Positions 37,277 through 45,984 of a stretch of 64,000 nt of DNA are shown in pieces. The stretch covers positions 2,946,068-3,010,067 of the forward strand of contig NZ_KV917381.1 of assembly GCF_002019795.1 (NCBI RefSeq), in the 5' to 3' direction. The notes beneath the pieces were generated by a model. That model ran no database searches. It saw only the letters and a list, made by a program, of their open reading frames with translations, and was not told where the DNA came from. Both the position numbers and the translations under genes were made by a program. This DNA comes from Bacillus alkalicellulosilyticus. Lineage in GTDB: Bacteria > Bacillota > Bacilli > Bacillales > Bacillaceae_F. Every line of letters begins with the position of its first letter. Within the stretch, counting starts at the first letter, position 1.

Positions 37277-37587
37277 TTGTAAATAAATGAGTAATTATCA
37301 ATCGCCTCCTTTCAAGTTCTTGTAAACAACCTTCAATTACAATGACTTATAACTTTGCATAATAAAAAGCAACTACAAAATAATTCTACTATTAACCAAA
37401 ATTACCTTCTTTTGTTACATATAAGTTATTCATTTATCCTAAGAGTTCTTTACACTCTAAATAGCTATAAAAGTCCAATTTCTTAACACTAAAATTAAGA
37501 AATTGGACTTTTATCATGACAAAGACATAACAATCGTTCGTCTTCTCAAAATCCTACAAGTAACAGCATTTTTTTCAGCTACTACTA
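37277..37587. other. Intergenic region with a long hairpin
   Basis: About 310 bases between two broken genes. It holds the 48-bp hairpin at 37467-37514 and the AAAGGAGG relic near 37310; otherwise AT-rich without features. Confidence 0.5.
37467..37514. terminator. Long bidirectional terminator hairpin
   Basis: A perfect 20-bp inverted repeat (arms starting ATAAAAGTCCAATTTCTTAA) with an eight-base loop. Arms end in A/T tracts, so it could stop transcripts from both sides. Confidence 0.75.
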
Positions 37588-38408
37588 TTAAAATTTTTCT
37601 ATGACAATTTTCCCAATGGATTTACCTGTCTCTAGTAATGCATGCGCTCTTCGCAACGTTTCTGTATTAATTGGCGAGAATTGTTCGGTTACGGTCGACT
37701 TTAGTATCTTCTTATCAACTAAATCGGCTACTTCGTTCAAGAGCTTATGTTGTTCAATCATATCTTCCGTTTGGAACATAGCTCTTGTAAACATGAGTTC
37801 CCAAACCAACGTTGAACTTTTGTTTTTTAACAATGTTAAATCAAGAGGTCCATCTGTTTCGACGATTGAACAAATTTTCCCCTGAGGAGCAATCGCATTT
37901 GCCATGTTCACCCAATGTTTATCTGTTGAGTTAAGACATAGAATGTAATCAACCGTTCTAAATCCAAACTGCATTAATTGTGGAACGAATTCTTCAAAGT
38001 GATTTATCGTATAATCAGCCCCTTGTTTTTTTGCCCAAGCAATAGACTCAGGTCTAGACGCAGTACCAATCACTGTTAGGCCCGCCCATTTAGCTAACTG
38101 TATTGCTATCGATCCAACTCCCCCTGCTGCCCCAATAATAAGAAGCGTTTTATCTTTATTCTCGTTTGCATTACAACTAATATCCGAACGGTCAAATAGT
38201 GCCTCATACGAAGTAATCGTTGTTAAAGGTAAAGCAGCAGCTTGTGCAAAGCTTAAAGATTTTGGTTTTTTACCTACAATCCTCTCGTCAACAAGATGGA
38301 ATTCACTATTCCTGGATTAACTACAATAGCTTTTACACGATCCAACAAGCTTTCTCGATTATCAATGGGCAGATAACGATACAATCCTACAGCCTTCATA
38401 GTTTCCAT
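37588..38408 (-). pseudogene. Zinc-type alcohol dehydrogenase-like gene with internal deletion
   Basis: The 5' part reads METMKAVGLYRYLPIDN then RESLLDRVKAIVVNPG and runs into a stop. In another frame it resumes at EFHLVDERIVGKKPKSLSF, then AQAAALPLTTITSYEALF and the coenzyme loop IIGAAGGVGSIAIQLAKWAGL, ending normally at KSIGKIVIEKF. Compared with the usual YogA-like quinone-oxidoreductase-type enzyme, roughly 50 residues after the first strand are missing and the frame is shifted. ATG and ribosome site AAAGGATG are intact. Non-functional as a whole. Confidence 0.88.
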
Positions 38409-38533
38409 AGTTCAATTCATCCTTTCAAAGTCTTTTTAATTCATTTCTTTAATTCCTTTATACTTGTTACAATAGATTAAATGGATATTTTTTGTAAGTA
38501 TGCACATTTTTGTTGTATAGTATCATTTTTTAA

Positions 38534-38674
38534 GTACACAGGGAAGTTTATAAAGAGGTACCACCAAAGGTAGAATATTCGTTAACTGAGTTCGGCCAGA
38601 CATTAGAACCCATTATTATGCTAATGAGAGATTGGGGAGAGAGGTATAACAAAAGGATTGCTATTCAAGAGTAG
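38534..38674 (+). pseudogene. C-terminal fragment of an HxlR-family regulator
   Basis: Forty-six codons read VHREVYKEVPPKVEYSLTEF then GQTLEPIIMLMRDWGERY, the recognition-helix wing and C-terminal helix of HxlR/YodB-type regulators (EVPPKVEYSLTxxG is diagnostic). The first ~60 residues with the helix-turn-helix are absent. It faces away from the broken dehydrogenase gene, the layout of HxlR regulators that control oxidoreductases in response to electrophiles. Confidence 0.85.
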
Positions 38675-38769
38675 TTTTAGAATTAAAAAGAAACGGAAGT
38701 CAACTTTCTTCCGCCTCTAATTCTTATCCTGTTATCCATCGTTTGATTCAATTTTAATTAATTATGGTT

Positions 38770-39639
38770 TTATCCCTGTTGACCACGACTAATCAGATGC
38801 TCGACTACTTCTTCAAGTGATAAACGATTACTGTGACTAATGGAAATTCCTCGTTCTTCTAACTCTTTCTCAATGAGCGGTAGATGGTCTGTAATGATTT
38901 GAGGCGGGGTTTCTTCTACCTTTAATATATGGGGATGCTCTTCATCTAGAAGATGAGAAACCCACAACCTCGCCCACTTATCATGGATATCATCTTTATT
39001 CATTGTCGAGATCAATTTTCCATTATCTATAATCGTGATAAAATCGCACAGTTGTTTTACTTCATCAATATTATGGGTGGCTAATACAATGCTTCGTTCA
39101 CCATCCTCCATGTAGTTCATCAAATCTTCTTTCATTTTCTGCTGGGATATCATGTCGACACCGGCTGATGGCTCATCTAATAATAGGAGCTTTGCTTCAT
39201 GACAAAGAGAAAATACAAACTCTACTTTTTTCTTCGTTCCTTTCGAGCATTTTCCATATTTTTGACTTTCATCAATGTTGTACCGTTCCAGCAAATATTT
39301 ATACTGCTGATGGTCCCAGTTTGAATACCAATAAGAAATTAATGATGAAAGGTCTTTGATTGTTAAATAATGAAATGGTTCTAGTAGTTCACCGGCATAG
39401 CCAATTTGTTTTTTTATTTCTGTCTCTTCTTCGCTCAACTTCTTCCCAAAAAAGCGAATTGATCCCACGTCTGTTTGAAGTAAGTTCATCATCATTCGAA
39501 AAAAAGTTGTTTTCCCTGAACCATTGGCACCTATTATGGCTACGGCAGTTCCAGCTTCAACCTTAAAATCTATTGGACCAAACGTAAATTTTTTATACTG
39601 CTTTGTCATTCCTTGAATATCAATCATTGAGGTATTCAT
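38770..39639 (-). CDS. ABC transporter ATP-binding protein
   Basis: 289 residues from the ATG six bases after GGGGG. Walker A GANGSGKTTFF, signature CSKGTKKKVEFV and Walker B LLLLDEPSAGVD are complete; the last ~70 residues (HILKVEETPPQIITDHLPLI) form an extension used for partner contacts in YtrB-like ATPases. It follows a GntR regulator of the YtrA type and a permease, which together form a Ytr-like unit induced in bacilli by cell-wall antibiotics. Confidence 0.9.
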   Translation of the reverse strand: MNTSMIDIQGMTKQYKKFTFGPIDFKVEAGTAVAIIGANGSGKTTFFRMMMNLLQTDVGSIRFFGKKLSEEETEIKKQIGYAGELLEPFHYLTIKDLSSLISYWYSNWDHQQYKYLLERYNIDESQKYGKCSKGTKKKVEFVFSLCHEAKLLLLDEPSAGVDMISQQKMKEDLMNYMEDGERSIVLATHNIDEVKQLCDFITIIDNGKLISTMNKDDIHDKWARLWVSHLLDEEHPHILKVEETPPQIITDHLPLIEKELEERGISISHSNRLSLEEVVEHLISRGQQG

Positions 39640-39651
39640 CTTCATCCCCCA

Positions 39652-40044
39652 TTATTTATTATCAAAGTATCTTTCTAACACGTCACTGAAAATCATCAAT
39701 AAATCATCTCTTGTGCATCCGACTTGCTTTCCTTGCTCGATCGCTTTAACGAATGCGTCATACACAACCTTTTGTTTCGCTTCTTCCTTTTGGACATCCT
39801 CAATTTCTCGTACGAATGTTCCTTTTCCTTGAACCGTTTTGATATAGCCACTGGTTTCTAAATTTTGATACGCTCGCCTCGTTGTTATGACACTACATGC
39901 TAAATCACTTGCCATCACTCGAATGGAAGGAAGCGGCGTGCCTGGTGGAAGATGCCCACCTACGATGAGTGCTTTTACTTGTGTTTCAATTTGATGATAA
40001 ATCGGTTCTCTGCTTTCTTCAGATACTCGAATTGGTAATTTCAT
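39652..40044 (-). CDS. GntR-family regulator, YtrA subfamily
   Basis: 130 residues from the ATG behind AAAGGAGAGG. Winged-helix domain: EPIYHQIETQVKALIVGGHLPPGTPLPSIRVMASDL then RRAYQNLETSGYIKTVQGKGTFV, and a short C-terminal helix instead of a ligand domain, which defines YtrA proteins. They repress an ABC-transporter operon that encodes themselves; here the gene sits between permease and ATPase, consistent with self-control. The next gene starts 7 bases after its stop. Confidence 0.92.
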   Translation of the reverse strand: MKLPIRVSEESREPIYHQIETQVKALIVGGHLPPGTPLPSIRVMASDLACSVITTRRAYQNLETSGYIKTVQGKGTFVREIEDVQKEEAKQKVVYDAFVKAIEQGKQVGCTRDDLLMIFSDVLERYFDNK

Positions 40045-40062
40045 CGCTTCCTCTCCTTTCAT

Positions 40063-40803
40063 TTACAAGTAATCTCTTCTTTGAAGTCTAATGGTGAGTA
40101 GTTTGTTCCAAATGAAGGTGGCACATAGACCGACAATGATCGATACGAGGGCCAATGGCCATCCATGATTTTTTACTAAGATGAGAACCGTCTCAACAAT
40201 TCCTCTTTCAAGTAGGTTATAGGTCAATATAAACATGACGATAAAAACAAAAATAAAAATCCACGGAACAATATGCAAGACTTTTCCGTTTGTCCCAAAC
40301 TCAATAAATGGATTAATTCCTGCAATAGCTAATGAATACCCAAACCAAAAAAGGATAAAGATTAGATACTCACTCATCGACATGTATTCAAAGAAATGGG
40401 ATGGCAGTGCAACCGTTATCGTTACATAGAAAGCGAGAGACATGATAAAAAGGATAACAAACATAAGCAGCATTCGACTTAACGAGAGCACTGATACAGG
40501 AATTGGTAATGACCGAAATAAGGCCATTCTCTTACTAAATGGATCATCTTTTATCGTTTGAAAGCTTAAATAAGGTCGCGACATAAAAATCGCTCCAAAC
40601 GATGGCGTCAGCACGAGAAAGATAATATCCATTATTGCAATTCTATCAAATATCTGCCCCCCACCAAATAAATAACTTACAGACTGTTCAAGAAGGATAC
40701 TAGTAAAAATAGCTATAAGAATCGTTGCTCCTACAGTTGAAATAATGGAGACCGATTGTGATTTAAACTCCTTTTTAGCTAACCAAAATGCCTGTTGTAA
40801 CAA
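40063..40803 (-). CDS. ABC transporter permease
   Basis: 246 residues with six helices (for example VGATILIAIFTSILLEQ, MDIIFLVLTPSFGAIF, ILVKNHGWPLALVSIIVG). It is the first transporter gene of the unit that includes the YtrA-type regulator and ATPase. TTG start behind AGGAGG. Confidence 0.8.
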   Translation of the reverse strand: MLQQAFWLAKKEFKSQSVSIISTVGATILIAIFTSILLEQSVSYLFGGGQIFDRIAIMDIIFLVLTPSFGAIFMSRPYLSFQTIKDDPFSKRMALFRSLPIPVSVLSLSRMLLMFVILFIMSLAFYVTITVALPSHFFEYMSMSEYLIFILFWFGYSLAIAGINPFIEFGTNGKVLHIVPWIFIFVFIVMFILTYNLLERGIVETVLILVKNHGWPLALVSIIVGLCATFIWNKLLTIRLQRRDYL

Positions 40804-40814
40804 GTTAATTCCTC

Positions 40815-41297
40815 CTATTCAAAAAGATTTGGACGCTCTCCAAGGCCTAGGAAGTCAATACCGAAATAAAACAATATCGCAAATAACAAACTCCAAAAGC
40901 TGATACTTATTGTCATCCAATACGCCGTTTTCCTCTTTGCTCCCCCGAACGTCAAACTCATAAAGGCAGTTAGGTGACTTCCTACAATTAAAGGACCAAT
41001 GAGGGCAAGCCCTGGTAAGCCATACTTATTCCATAAATTTTTTGCTCTTACAGCTCGTTTACCTGGTTCCTTTTCTTCTTCTTTTTTACGTTTTTGTCTC
41101 CATGCTTTAATTTTATCAACAAAAACAATGACAATTAAAACCGTGACGATATTTCCAATTAGGGCAAGAATGATAGCAGGAACTGTAGATAACCCCGCAA
41201 TCATCGCTAACGGAATGACGCTATACGCTTCAAAAAAAGGTACCGCAGCCAGTATTAAAACGAGAACATACGCCCATAAAGTATTCAATATATTCAT
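40815..41297 (-). CDS. Small multidrug-export-family membrane protein
   Basis: 160 residues with four helices and a basic central loop (WRQKRKKEEEKEPGKRAVRAKN). VPFFEAYSVIPLAMIAGLS, YGLPGLALIGPLIVGSHL and the ending helix mark the Sm_multidrug_ex family (PF06695). Despite the family name, transport has not been shown for most members. It precedes the permease gene by 12 bases and probably belongs to the same operon. Confidence 0.8.
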   Translation of the reverse strand: MNILNTLWAYVLVLILAAVPFFEAYSVIPLAMIAGLSTVPAIILALIGNIVTVLIVIVFVDKIKAWRQKRKKEEEKEPGKRAVRAKNLWNKYGLPGLALIGPLIVGSHLTAFMSLTFGGAKRKTAYWMTISISFWSLLFAILFYFGIDFLGLGERPNLFE

Positions 41298-41386
41298 CTG
41301 AAACCCCCTCCAAGTGTTATGGTGTTTATATCTATATACACACTATAACATCTATATCGAATATTGCAAACCATTTTATAAAAAAA

Positions 41387-41419
41387 GGCTGACACTTTTA
41401 TTTCATTTCAGTGTCAGCC
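41387..41419 (-). terminator. Terminator of the second DUF1801 gene
   Basis: GGCTGACACT / AGTGTCAGCC perfect 10-bp stem; leftward it is followed by TTTTTTTAT. It lies ~45 bases past the stop of 41466. Confidence 0.88.
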
Positions 41420-41465
41420 CTAGGTATGAATTGCATTCTAAGTATTTAATTGGTTCATTCAGAAC

Positions 41466-41888
41466 TTATTCATTCGGATACAGATTCTGATATGTTTCAA
41501 CTGTATGTAAAATTAATTTCTTTAGCACATTGATATCGATATCCGCTAATTTATTTACATAAATACAAGACTTACCCTTCGTATGTTTCCCGAAGTTTTC
41601 TAATAGTGTGTCTCTTTCATCACTTTCATAGGATAAATAAAGACTAATTTTCGCCTTTCTTGGTGAAAAACCGACTAACGGCGCATCCCCTTCATGTCCT
41701 GATGCATACTTATAGTGATAGCTACCAAAGCCTATAATACTAGGCCCCCACATTTTCGCTACGTAACCAGTAACCTCTTCAAAGATTTCTACTAACTGAT
41801 AAGCATCTTCCTTCTTTTTCTCATTTTCCACATGTTCAATAAATTCAGTAACACTATTGTCGGTTTCTTTCGTTTTTGGTTCATACAT
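41466..41888 (-). CDS. DUF1801 protein, duplicate 2
   Basis: Near copy of the product at 35436-35858: by my count about ten differences in 140 residues, among them Ile14Thr, Ser19His, Glu43Val and the stretch ESEEREKLLVNF changed to ESDERDTLLENF. The start is placed at the ATG that matches the first copy. Both copies look intact and may be functional. Regions outside the coding sequences differ, so the duplicated tract is little longer than the gene. Confidence 0.85.
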   Translation of the reverse strand: MYEPKTKETDNSVTEFIEHVENEKKKEDAYQLVEIFEEVTGYVAKMWGPSIIGFGSYHYKYASGHEGDAPLVGFSPRKAKISLYLSYESDERDTLLENFGKHTKGKSCIYVNKLADIDINVLKKLILHTVETYQNLYPNE

Positions 41889-42050
41889 CAATGTACTCTC
41901 CTATTCATTTAATTACTACTTATCAACATTACATTCATATGTCAGGAAACCCTTAAAAAGGTTATAAGGAGTAGACTTAACCTAACGTGATAATCTTTTA
42001 GTTCCGAAATGATGCTGTTAATGTCACCTCATAACATTGTGAGCAATTGC

Positions 42051-42380
42051 CTATTCATTATTAAACTTCTTCGGCCTGAGAATTTCGACTTCCTCGACGT
42101 AGGTTATGCCTGAATAGTTCTCGAAGTATTTTGCTGCTACTTGATTCATAATGGTTTCAGCCATTGTTTTTTCTTTAACAATAACTTCAATTTTAACGTT
42201 CGCAAAATCTTCAATGACCGAGGCTCGGTCTGAGGTGGAACGGACATTACGGCTTCCTTTCCCTCCTGCTGCGACAATGGTATAGCCCCTTGCTCCGTAA
42301 GACTCGATAATTCCGATTACGCCTTTTAAAATTAATTTCTCGGTGATGATTACGACTTTTTCTGCTTTATGAAGAGTCAT
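42051..42380 (-). CDS. sbtB: SbtB-type PII-like regulator
   Basis: 109 residues with a PII fold: AEKVVIITEKLILKGVIGIIESYGARGYTIV, the T-loop region GGKGSRNVRSTSD, then VKIEVIVKEKTMAETIMNQV. The gene follows sbtA after 18 bases. Cyanobacterial SbtB binds adenine nucleotides including cAMP and c-di-AMP and gates bicarbonate uptake through SbtA; the same pairing here suggests the same role. The C-terminal R-loop CGPxGC of some SbtB is absent. Confidence 0.85.
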   Translation of the reverse strand: MTLHKAEKVVIITEKLILKGVIGIIESYGARGYTIVAAGGKGSRNVRSTSDRASVIEDFANVKIEVIVKEKTMAETIMNQVAAKYFENYSGITYVEEVEILRPKKFNNE

Positions 42381-42397
42381 TCTTTTATTCTCCTTTC

Positions 42398-43405
42398 CTA
42401 TAGATTAAAAACCACTTTCGCCAGCGCGATAAAGAGTGGAATACAAACGGCTATTGCAATTGGTGTCCCCACACTGGTAGAGGCCCCAATATAAGCCGAT
42501 GGATTTGCAGAAGGAACGGCCGCTCTTAATGTTGGAGGACCTGAAATATCAGAGCTTGAAGCTGCAATGATAGATAGGAGGATTACCCCACCTGGACTAA
42601 AACCAACAGTAATATGAGCAATATACCCTAGACCGAAAGCCAACAATCCATGGATAATCGGCGCGATCACAGCATAGACCGCATATATGTGTGCAACTCT
42701 TCGTAGCTCGTTGATACGGGCATAGGCTTCCATTCCCATGACTAGTAACAGTATGGACAAAAACCCGCGGAACAGTGGCTCATAAAAGCCTTCCAGCACA
42801 CTTTCAGAATTCGTAAGTAAACCAAGGGCCAGTCCAAGAAGAAGGGCAGATAAAGCCGAACCACGTAGACTTTCTTTAACAATTCCCCAAACATCAACTT
42901 TACTGTCTTTACCTCCATTTTGTTTTTTCAGATGAATGTTGGCAAGTACAATCGCTAAAATAAGAGCTGGAATGTCCATAAACGGATAAAGTGCAGCAAC
43001 CCACGCTTCATAAAAAATAGCTTGTTCTTCGAGTATGACCATAGCAGCAGCCAATGTCGAGGCACTCACGGCTCCAAATATTCCAGCAGTCGCAATTCCG
43101 TCTTCTCGTTTAATCCCTGGCAAGAGAGAAAAGACAAAACTTCCTACCAATACAATCGTTAAACCAATAATTACGGTTGAAACGGCGGGTAGGAACATCG
43201 CACTCAAATCAGCCTCACGAATTTCGATACCGCCTCTCAGGCCGATTTTCATCAAAAGCATGAACACAATAAATTGGTAAATTGCGTTCGGTATTTTCAG
43301 ATTGCTACCAAGGGCAGCAATGATCATACCGCCGATAAGAAACCCAAGTGTAGGGGATTGAAACTGCACGATAATACTTTTTAATAAATCTAATAAGAAC
43401 TCCAT
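42398..43405 (-). CDS. sbtA: SbtA-type sodium-dependent bicarbonate transporter
   Basis: 335 residues from the ATG behind AGGAGTTGGG; an upstream extension lacks a ribosome site. Ten predicted helices in two repeats, with FQSPTLGFLIGGMIIAALG, MLLMKIGLRGGIEIREADL, AIFG-like GIFGAVSASTLAAAMV and SIIAASSSDISGPPTLRAAVP, all marks of the SbtA family (PF05982). It takes in HCO3- with Na+. In a heterotrophic bacillus this would supply bicarbonate for carboxylases, useful at high pH where CO2 is scarce. Confidence 0.9.
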   Translation of the reverse strand: MEFLLDLLKSIIVQFQSPTLGFLIGGMIIAALGSNLKIPNAIYQFIVFMLLMKIGLRGGIEIREADLSAMFLPAVSTVIIGLTIVLVGSFVFSLLPGIKREDGIATAGIFGAVSASTLAAAMVILEEQAIFYEAWVAALYPFMDIPALILAIVLANIHLKKQNGGKDSKVDVWGIVKESLRGSALSALLLGLALGLLTNSESVLEGFYEPLFRGFLSILLLVMGMEAYARINELRRVAHIYAVYAVIAPIIHGLLAFGLGYIAHITVGFSPGGVILLSIIAASSSDISGPPTLRAAVPSANPSAYIGASTSVGTPIAIAVCIPLFIALAKVVFNL

Positions 43406-43481
43406 CTTCCCAACTCCTTTTTGTAAAGCTTCTATATTTGTTAGAGTGAAATATCTTTTCAAAAAAACATATTATAGTATA

Positions 43482-43666
43482 GAGGGCACTGTAAAAGTTA
43501 AAAACCGAACTTTTTCAGTGCTATTGATTATGGTTGCAATGGCTCCACTCGTTGCCCGCCTGCTACGAGAAACCCATTCGTAGCAAGCTTTTAAAGTATG
43601 CAACGGTTACACACTTTGCTTCGAGGGCACTGTAAAAGTTAAAAACCGAACTTTTTCAGTGCCCTC
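43482..43666. repeat. Two copies of the GAGGGCACTG hairpin repeat, MITE-like
   Basis: The unit GAGGGCACTGTAAAAGTTAA, AAACCGAACTTTTTCAGTGC occurs at 43482-43521 and again at 43623-43666 ending CAGTGCCCTC. Each unit is itself an inverted repeat (GAGGGCACTG/CAGTGCCCTC and AAAAGTT/AACTTTT). The outer ends add TATA on the left and TATA on the right, making a ~190-bp element. Related units are at 48.05 and 55.9 kb. No transposase is in the window. Confidence 0.7.
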
Positions 43667-43710
43667 TATAGTGTGTGTCCTCCTTTTTTTAAAATGTATT
43701 TATTCAAATA

Positions 43711-43776
43711 AAAAACCGACAAATTCAAAATTCATGATGATAAATAATCAATGAATTTTTGAAAATTGTCGGTTTT
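43711..43776 (-). terminator. Long hairpin, terminator of gerQ
   Basis: Arms AAAACCGACAAATTCAAAATTC and GAATTTTTGAAAATTGTCGGTTTT pair over ~22 positions with a mismatch or two. Leftward it ends in GGTTTTTTATTTG. It is ~180 bases past the gerQ stop codon. Confidence 0.7.
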
Positions 43777-43953
43777 ACTTAAACTAACTCCAGCGAAGTT
43801 TTTTTAAGAACTACCTTTATGAAAATTCGAGTGAAAAAATCTAATAACTGACTGGTAATAAAAGATGCGCCCACTATTCTACTGAAGATTAAATTATTTA
43901 TTAATTTATATCAAGTCAAAAAAATTGTCAACAAATATTTGTACTATACAACT

Positions 43954-44418
43954 TTAATCTGATGTTTCCAAAGACGCTTGGACAGCCGGGCTAATTTCGG
44001 TGTGTGGGTAATTAATTCGCTCATCGAACTCTACCCAATCGAGATTAGCCATCAGCAACAGGTATCGTTTCCCGCTAGCTGGATCACTGATGATGATATG
44101 GTCACGGCCCGCTGTTTCAACACGTCCTTGATAGACCATCGCATTCCATCTGTTGTTTCCTTGGTACGTAAAATAGAATGTACCTACCTTGCCTTTGTTG
44201 AAGCGAAGGATGTTTTCAATAAACGATTCTTCCACCACGCCTGTTAGTAGACCTTGCCCCGTTCCCATTGGAACCACAGGGGTAGAATACGCCGGCCCTG
44301 AGGGCATACCCATCGGGAAGCTGCTTGGTTGTTGTGTGGGGCTGGTCCACATCCCGGAACCTGGATAAGGACTAGCGAAGGGATTCATTGGATAATAACT
44401 AGAGTTTCCACAAGTCAT
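43954..44418 (-). CDS. gerQ: Spore coat protein GerQ
   Basis: 154 residues. The N-terminal half is rich in P, S, G, Q and M, including TQQPSSFP, the glutamine segment cross-linked by the spore transglutaminase Tgl; the C-terminal half has FIENILRFNKGKVGTFYFTYQGNNRWNAMVY and GRDHIIISDPASGKRYLLLMANLDWVEF, diagnostic of GerQ (YwdL). GerQ is needed for CwlJ to work and sits in the coat. The gene follows cwlJ in an operon, as in other bacilli. Confidence 0.95.
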   Translation of the reverse strand: MTCGNSSYYPMNPFASPYPGSGMWTSPTQQPSSFPMGMPSGPAYSTPVVPMGTGQGLLTGVVEESFIENILRFNKGKVGTFYFTYQGNNRWNAMVYQGRVETAGRDHIIISDPASGKRYLLLMANLDWVEFDERINYPHTEISPAVQASLETSD

Positions 44419-44443
44419 GAAAAGTTCATCTCCTTATTAATTT

Positions 44444-44920
44444 TTATCTATAAAATTCTGGACAGTAATTCGGTACGCCGACATAGAAACAATGATTTTT
44501 GTGTGCAAATTCAAACTGTGTCATAGGCGATCTTGGCATCGTAGGGGTACATGGATCGCGATATGCTTGCCCTGGACTTGGATTAAAAAACCACAGACTC
44601 ATTCTAGCTCGAGGGTCCCTATGACCATGTAACAAATTCCTTGCCCTTTGAAGGTCCTCTTCTGTAGGACGTTGTGTATACAATGCTCCGTTCAAAACAG
44701 GCTCGAAGTGAGGAATTCCAGTTCCAGGTATTGTTTGATAAATAGCATGTCTAATATTTCGAAGATTTCTAAAATCCGGTTCGCAGTCAGCCTCTACCCG
44801 ATTGGCCACAACCGTTCCAACAAACTCCATCCCTTCGGCTCCCTCACCGACTGCCTCCGCTAGCATGAGCCTCGCTAACAAATCTACGTCATTTTCATTA
44901 TGATTTATTCGCCTTCCCAT
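44444..44920 (-). CDS. cwlJ: Spore cell-wall hydrolase CwlJ
   Basis: 158 residues; SleB-like catalytic domain without a signal peptide: LLARLMLAEAVGEGAEGMEFVGTVVANRV with the catalytic Glu, then IYQTIPGTGIPHFEPV and SLWFFNPSPGQAYRDPC, ending in CFYVGVPNYCPEFYR. CwlJ degrades cortex in response to Ca-dipicolinate during germination and needs GerQ, encoded 25 bases downstream. ATG behind GGGAGTG. Expected to be made in the mother cell. Confidence 0.95.
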   Translation of the reverse strand: MGRRINHNENDVDLLARLMLAEAVGEGAEGMEFVGTVVANRVEADCEPDFRNLRNIRHAIYQTIPGTGIPHFEPVLNGALYTQRPTEEDLQRARNLLHGHRDPRARMSLWFFNPSPGQAYRDPCTPTMPRSPMTQFEFAHKNHCFYVGVPNYCPEFYR

Positions 44921-45096
44921 TTTCTCACTCCCTTCTGCTTATACTTGTAATTTATTGCCTATGGTTACTTTTGGTAGCTTGCCTATTCGCCCAACTTTGG
45001 TTAATGACTTCACACATCCGAATGTAAAAACTCAAGCATCTATATTTTTAAAATGGGTCATACTTATACAAATATAAATCACGTTACAGCTAGTAT

Positions 45097-45112
45097 AGTG
45101 GTCTATACAAAT
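45097..45112 (+). promoter_or_regulatory. NagR/DasR-type operator and promoter
   Basis: AGTGGTCTATACAAAT closely matches the AGTGGTCTAGACCACT-like sites of the NagR(YvoA)/DasR family. A -10-like TATACT lies at 45127-45132 with TATACA 17 bases upstream, so the operator covers the -35 region. The gene it controls is nagR itself with nagAB. A further GGTCCATAGACTT at about 45142 may be a second half-site. Confidence 0.6.
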
Positions 45113-45178
45113 TTTTACGGATATGTTATACTACAATTAAGAGGTCCATAGACTTCAACATGCAAGGAGATGATCCAA

Positions 45179-45898
45179 TTGATAAATAAAAATTCTCCAA
45201 TTCCTATTTATTATCAGCTCGAGGAATTACTTCGAAACAAAATAGATTCAGGTCAATTGAAGGAAGGTGATGTCATTCCTTCAGAACGCACCCTTTCCGA
45301 AGATTATGCTATTAGCCGTATGACCATTAGGCAGGCGATTACCAACCTCGTGAATGAGGGTTTATTAGTAAGGGAAAAAGGACGAGGAACGTTCGTTGCC
45401 AGTAAAAAAATTGAGCAACCTTTACTAAAGCTTACAAGCTTTTCAGAAGATATGAAAATGAGAGGACTTGTTCCAGAAACAAAAATAATTGATTTTACTG
45501 AAGGAGAATTGACATTAGCTGAAACGCGAGAATTGAAAATAGAACCTCATTCTATTGGTTATCGAGTCAGCAGATTACGTTTAGCTGACCATTCTCCTAT
45601 GGCTTATGAAGTGCTAACGTTGCCTAAATCAATTTTTGAAGGACTAACAAAAGAAACTATTAATCTGTCCTTTTACGATTATGTAGAAGGTTTAGGCTAT
45701 ACGATTGATGGTGCCAAACAAACCCTAGAACCCTCGTTGGCTTATAACCTAGAAAGTGAATTACTTCAAATTCAAAAGGGCTCTCCTGTACTTCTTTTAA
45801 AACGAGTCAGTTATTTAGAGGATGGAAGACCATTTGAGTTTGTTAAGTCTATTTATCGCGGTGACCGTTATAAGTTTATTACAGAGATGAAAAGATAG
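45179..45898 (+). CDS. nagR: GntR-family regulator of N-acetylglucosamine use (NagR/YvoA)
   Basis: 239 residues starting at TTG nine bases after AAGGAG; the ATG at 45170 is too close to that site, and the N-terminus INKNSPIPIYYQLEELLRNK then fits NagR. HTH: SERTLSEDYAISRMTIRQAITNLVNEGL, REKGRGTFVA. C-terminal UTRA (HutC-type) effector domain with LTSFSEDMKMRGLVPETKII. NagR represses nag genes until glucosamine-6-P or GlcNAc-6-P binds. It begins the three-gene operon with nagA and nagB. Confidence 0.92.
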   Translation: MINKNSPIPIYYQLEELLRNKIDSGQLKEGDVIPSERTLSEDYAISRMTIRQAITNLVNEGLLVREKGRGTFVASKKIEQPLLKLTSFSEDMKMRGLVPETKIIDFTEGELTLAETRELKIEPHSIGYRVSRLRLADHSPMAYEVLTLPKSIFEGLTKETINLSFYDYVEGLGYTIDGAKQTLEPSLAYNLESELLQIQKGSPVLLLKRVSYLEDGRPFEFVKSIYRGDRYKFITEMKR

Positions 45899-45984
45899 AT
45901 AAGGGCATAGATTATTTATTTACTAAGAGGGACCTGTATTTTTGATTATGAAACCAGTCACAGAGGAAATCGAGGTATTCCTAG

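Larger units (their letters stand above)
43406..43953. other. Intergenic region with repeat element and terminator
   Basis: About 550 bases between sbtA and gerQ. It contains the 190-bp repeat element (43482-43666), a hairpin (43711-43776) and an AT-rich stretch with no open frame that looks coded. Confidence 0.6.

Noticed and set aside
43550-43600. Short TGCTACGA/TCGTAGCA hairpin inside the 43.5-kb repeat
   Set aside because: An eight-base pair alone inside a repeat-rich element; kept only as part of that element.
44921-45000. SigE-type promoter before cwlJ (GAATAGG and CATAGGCAAT)
   Set aside because: The -10 match is poor; expected from biology but not supported by sequence.
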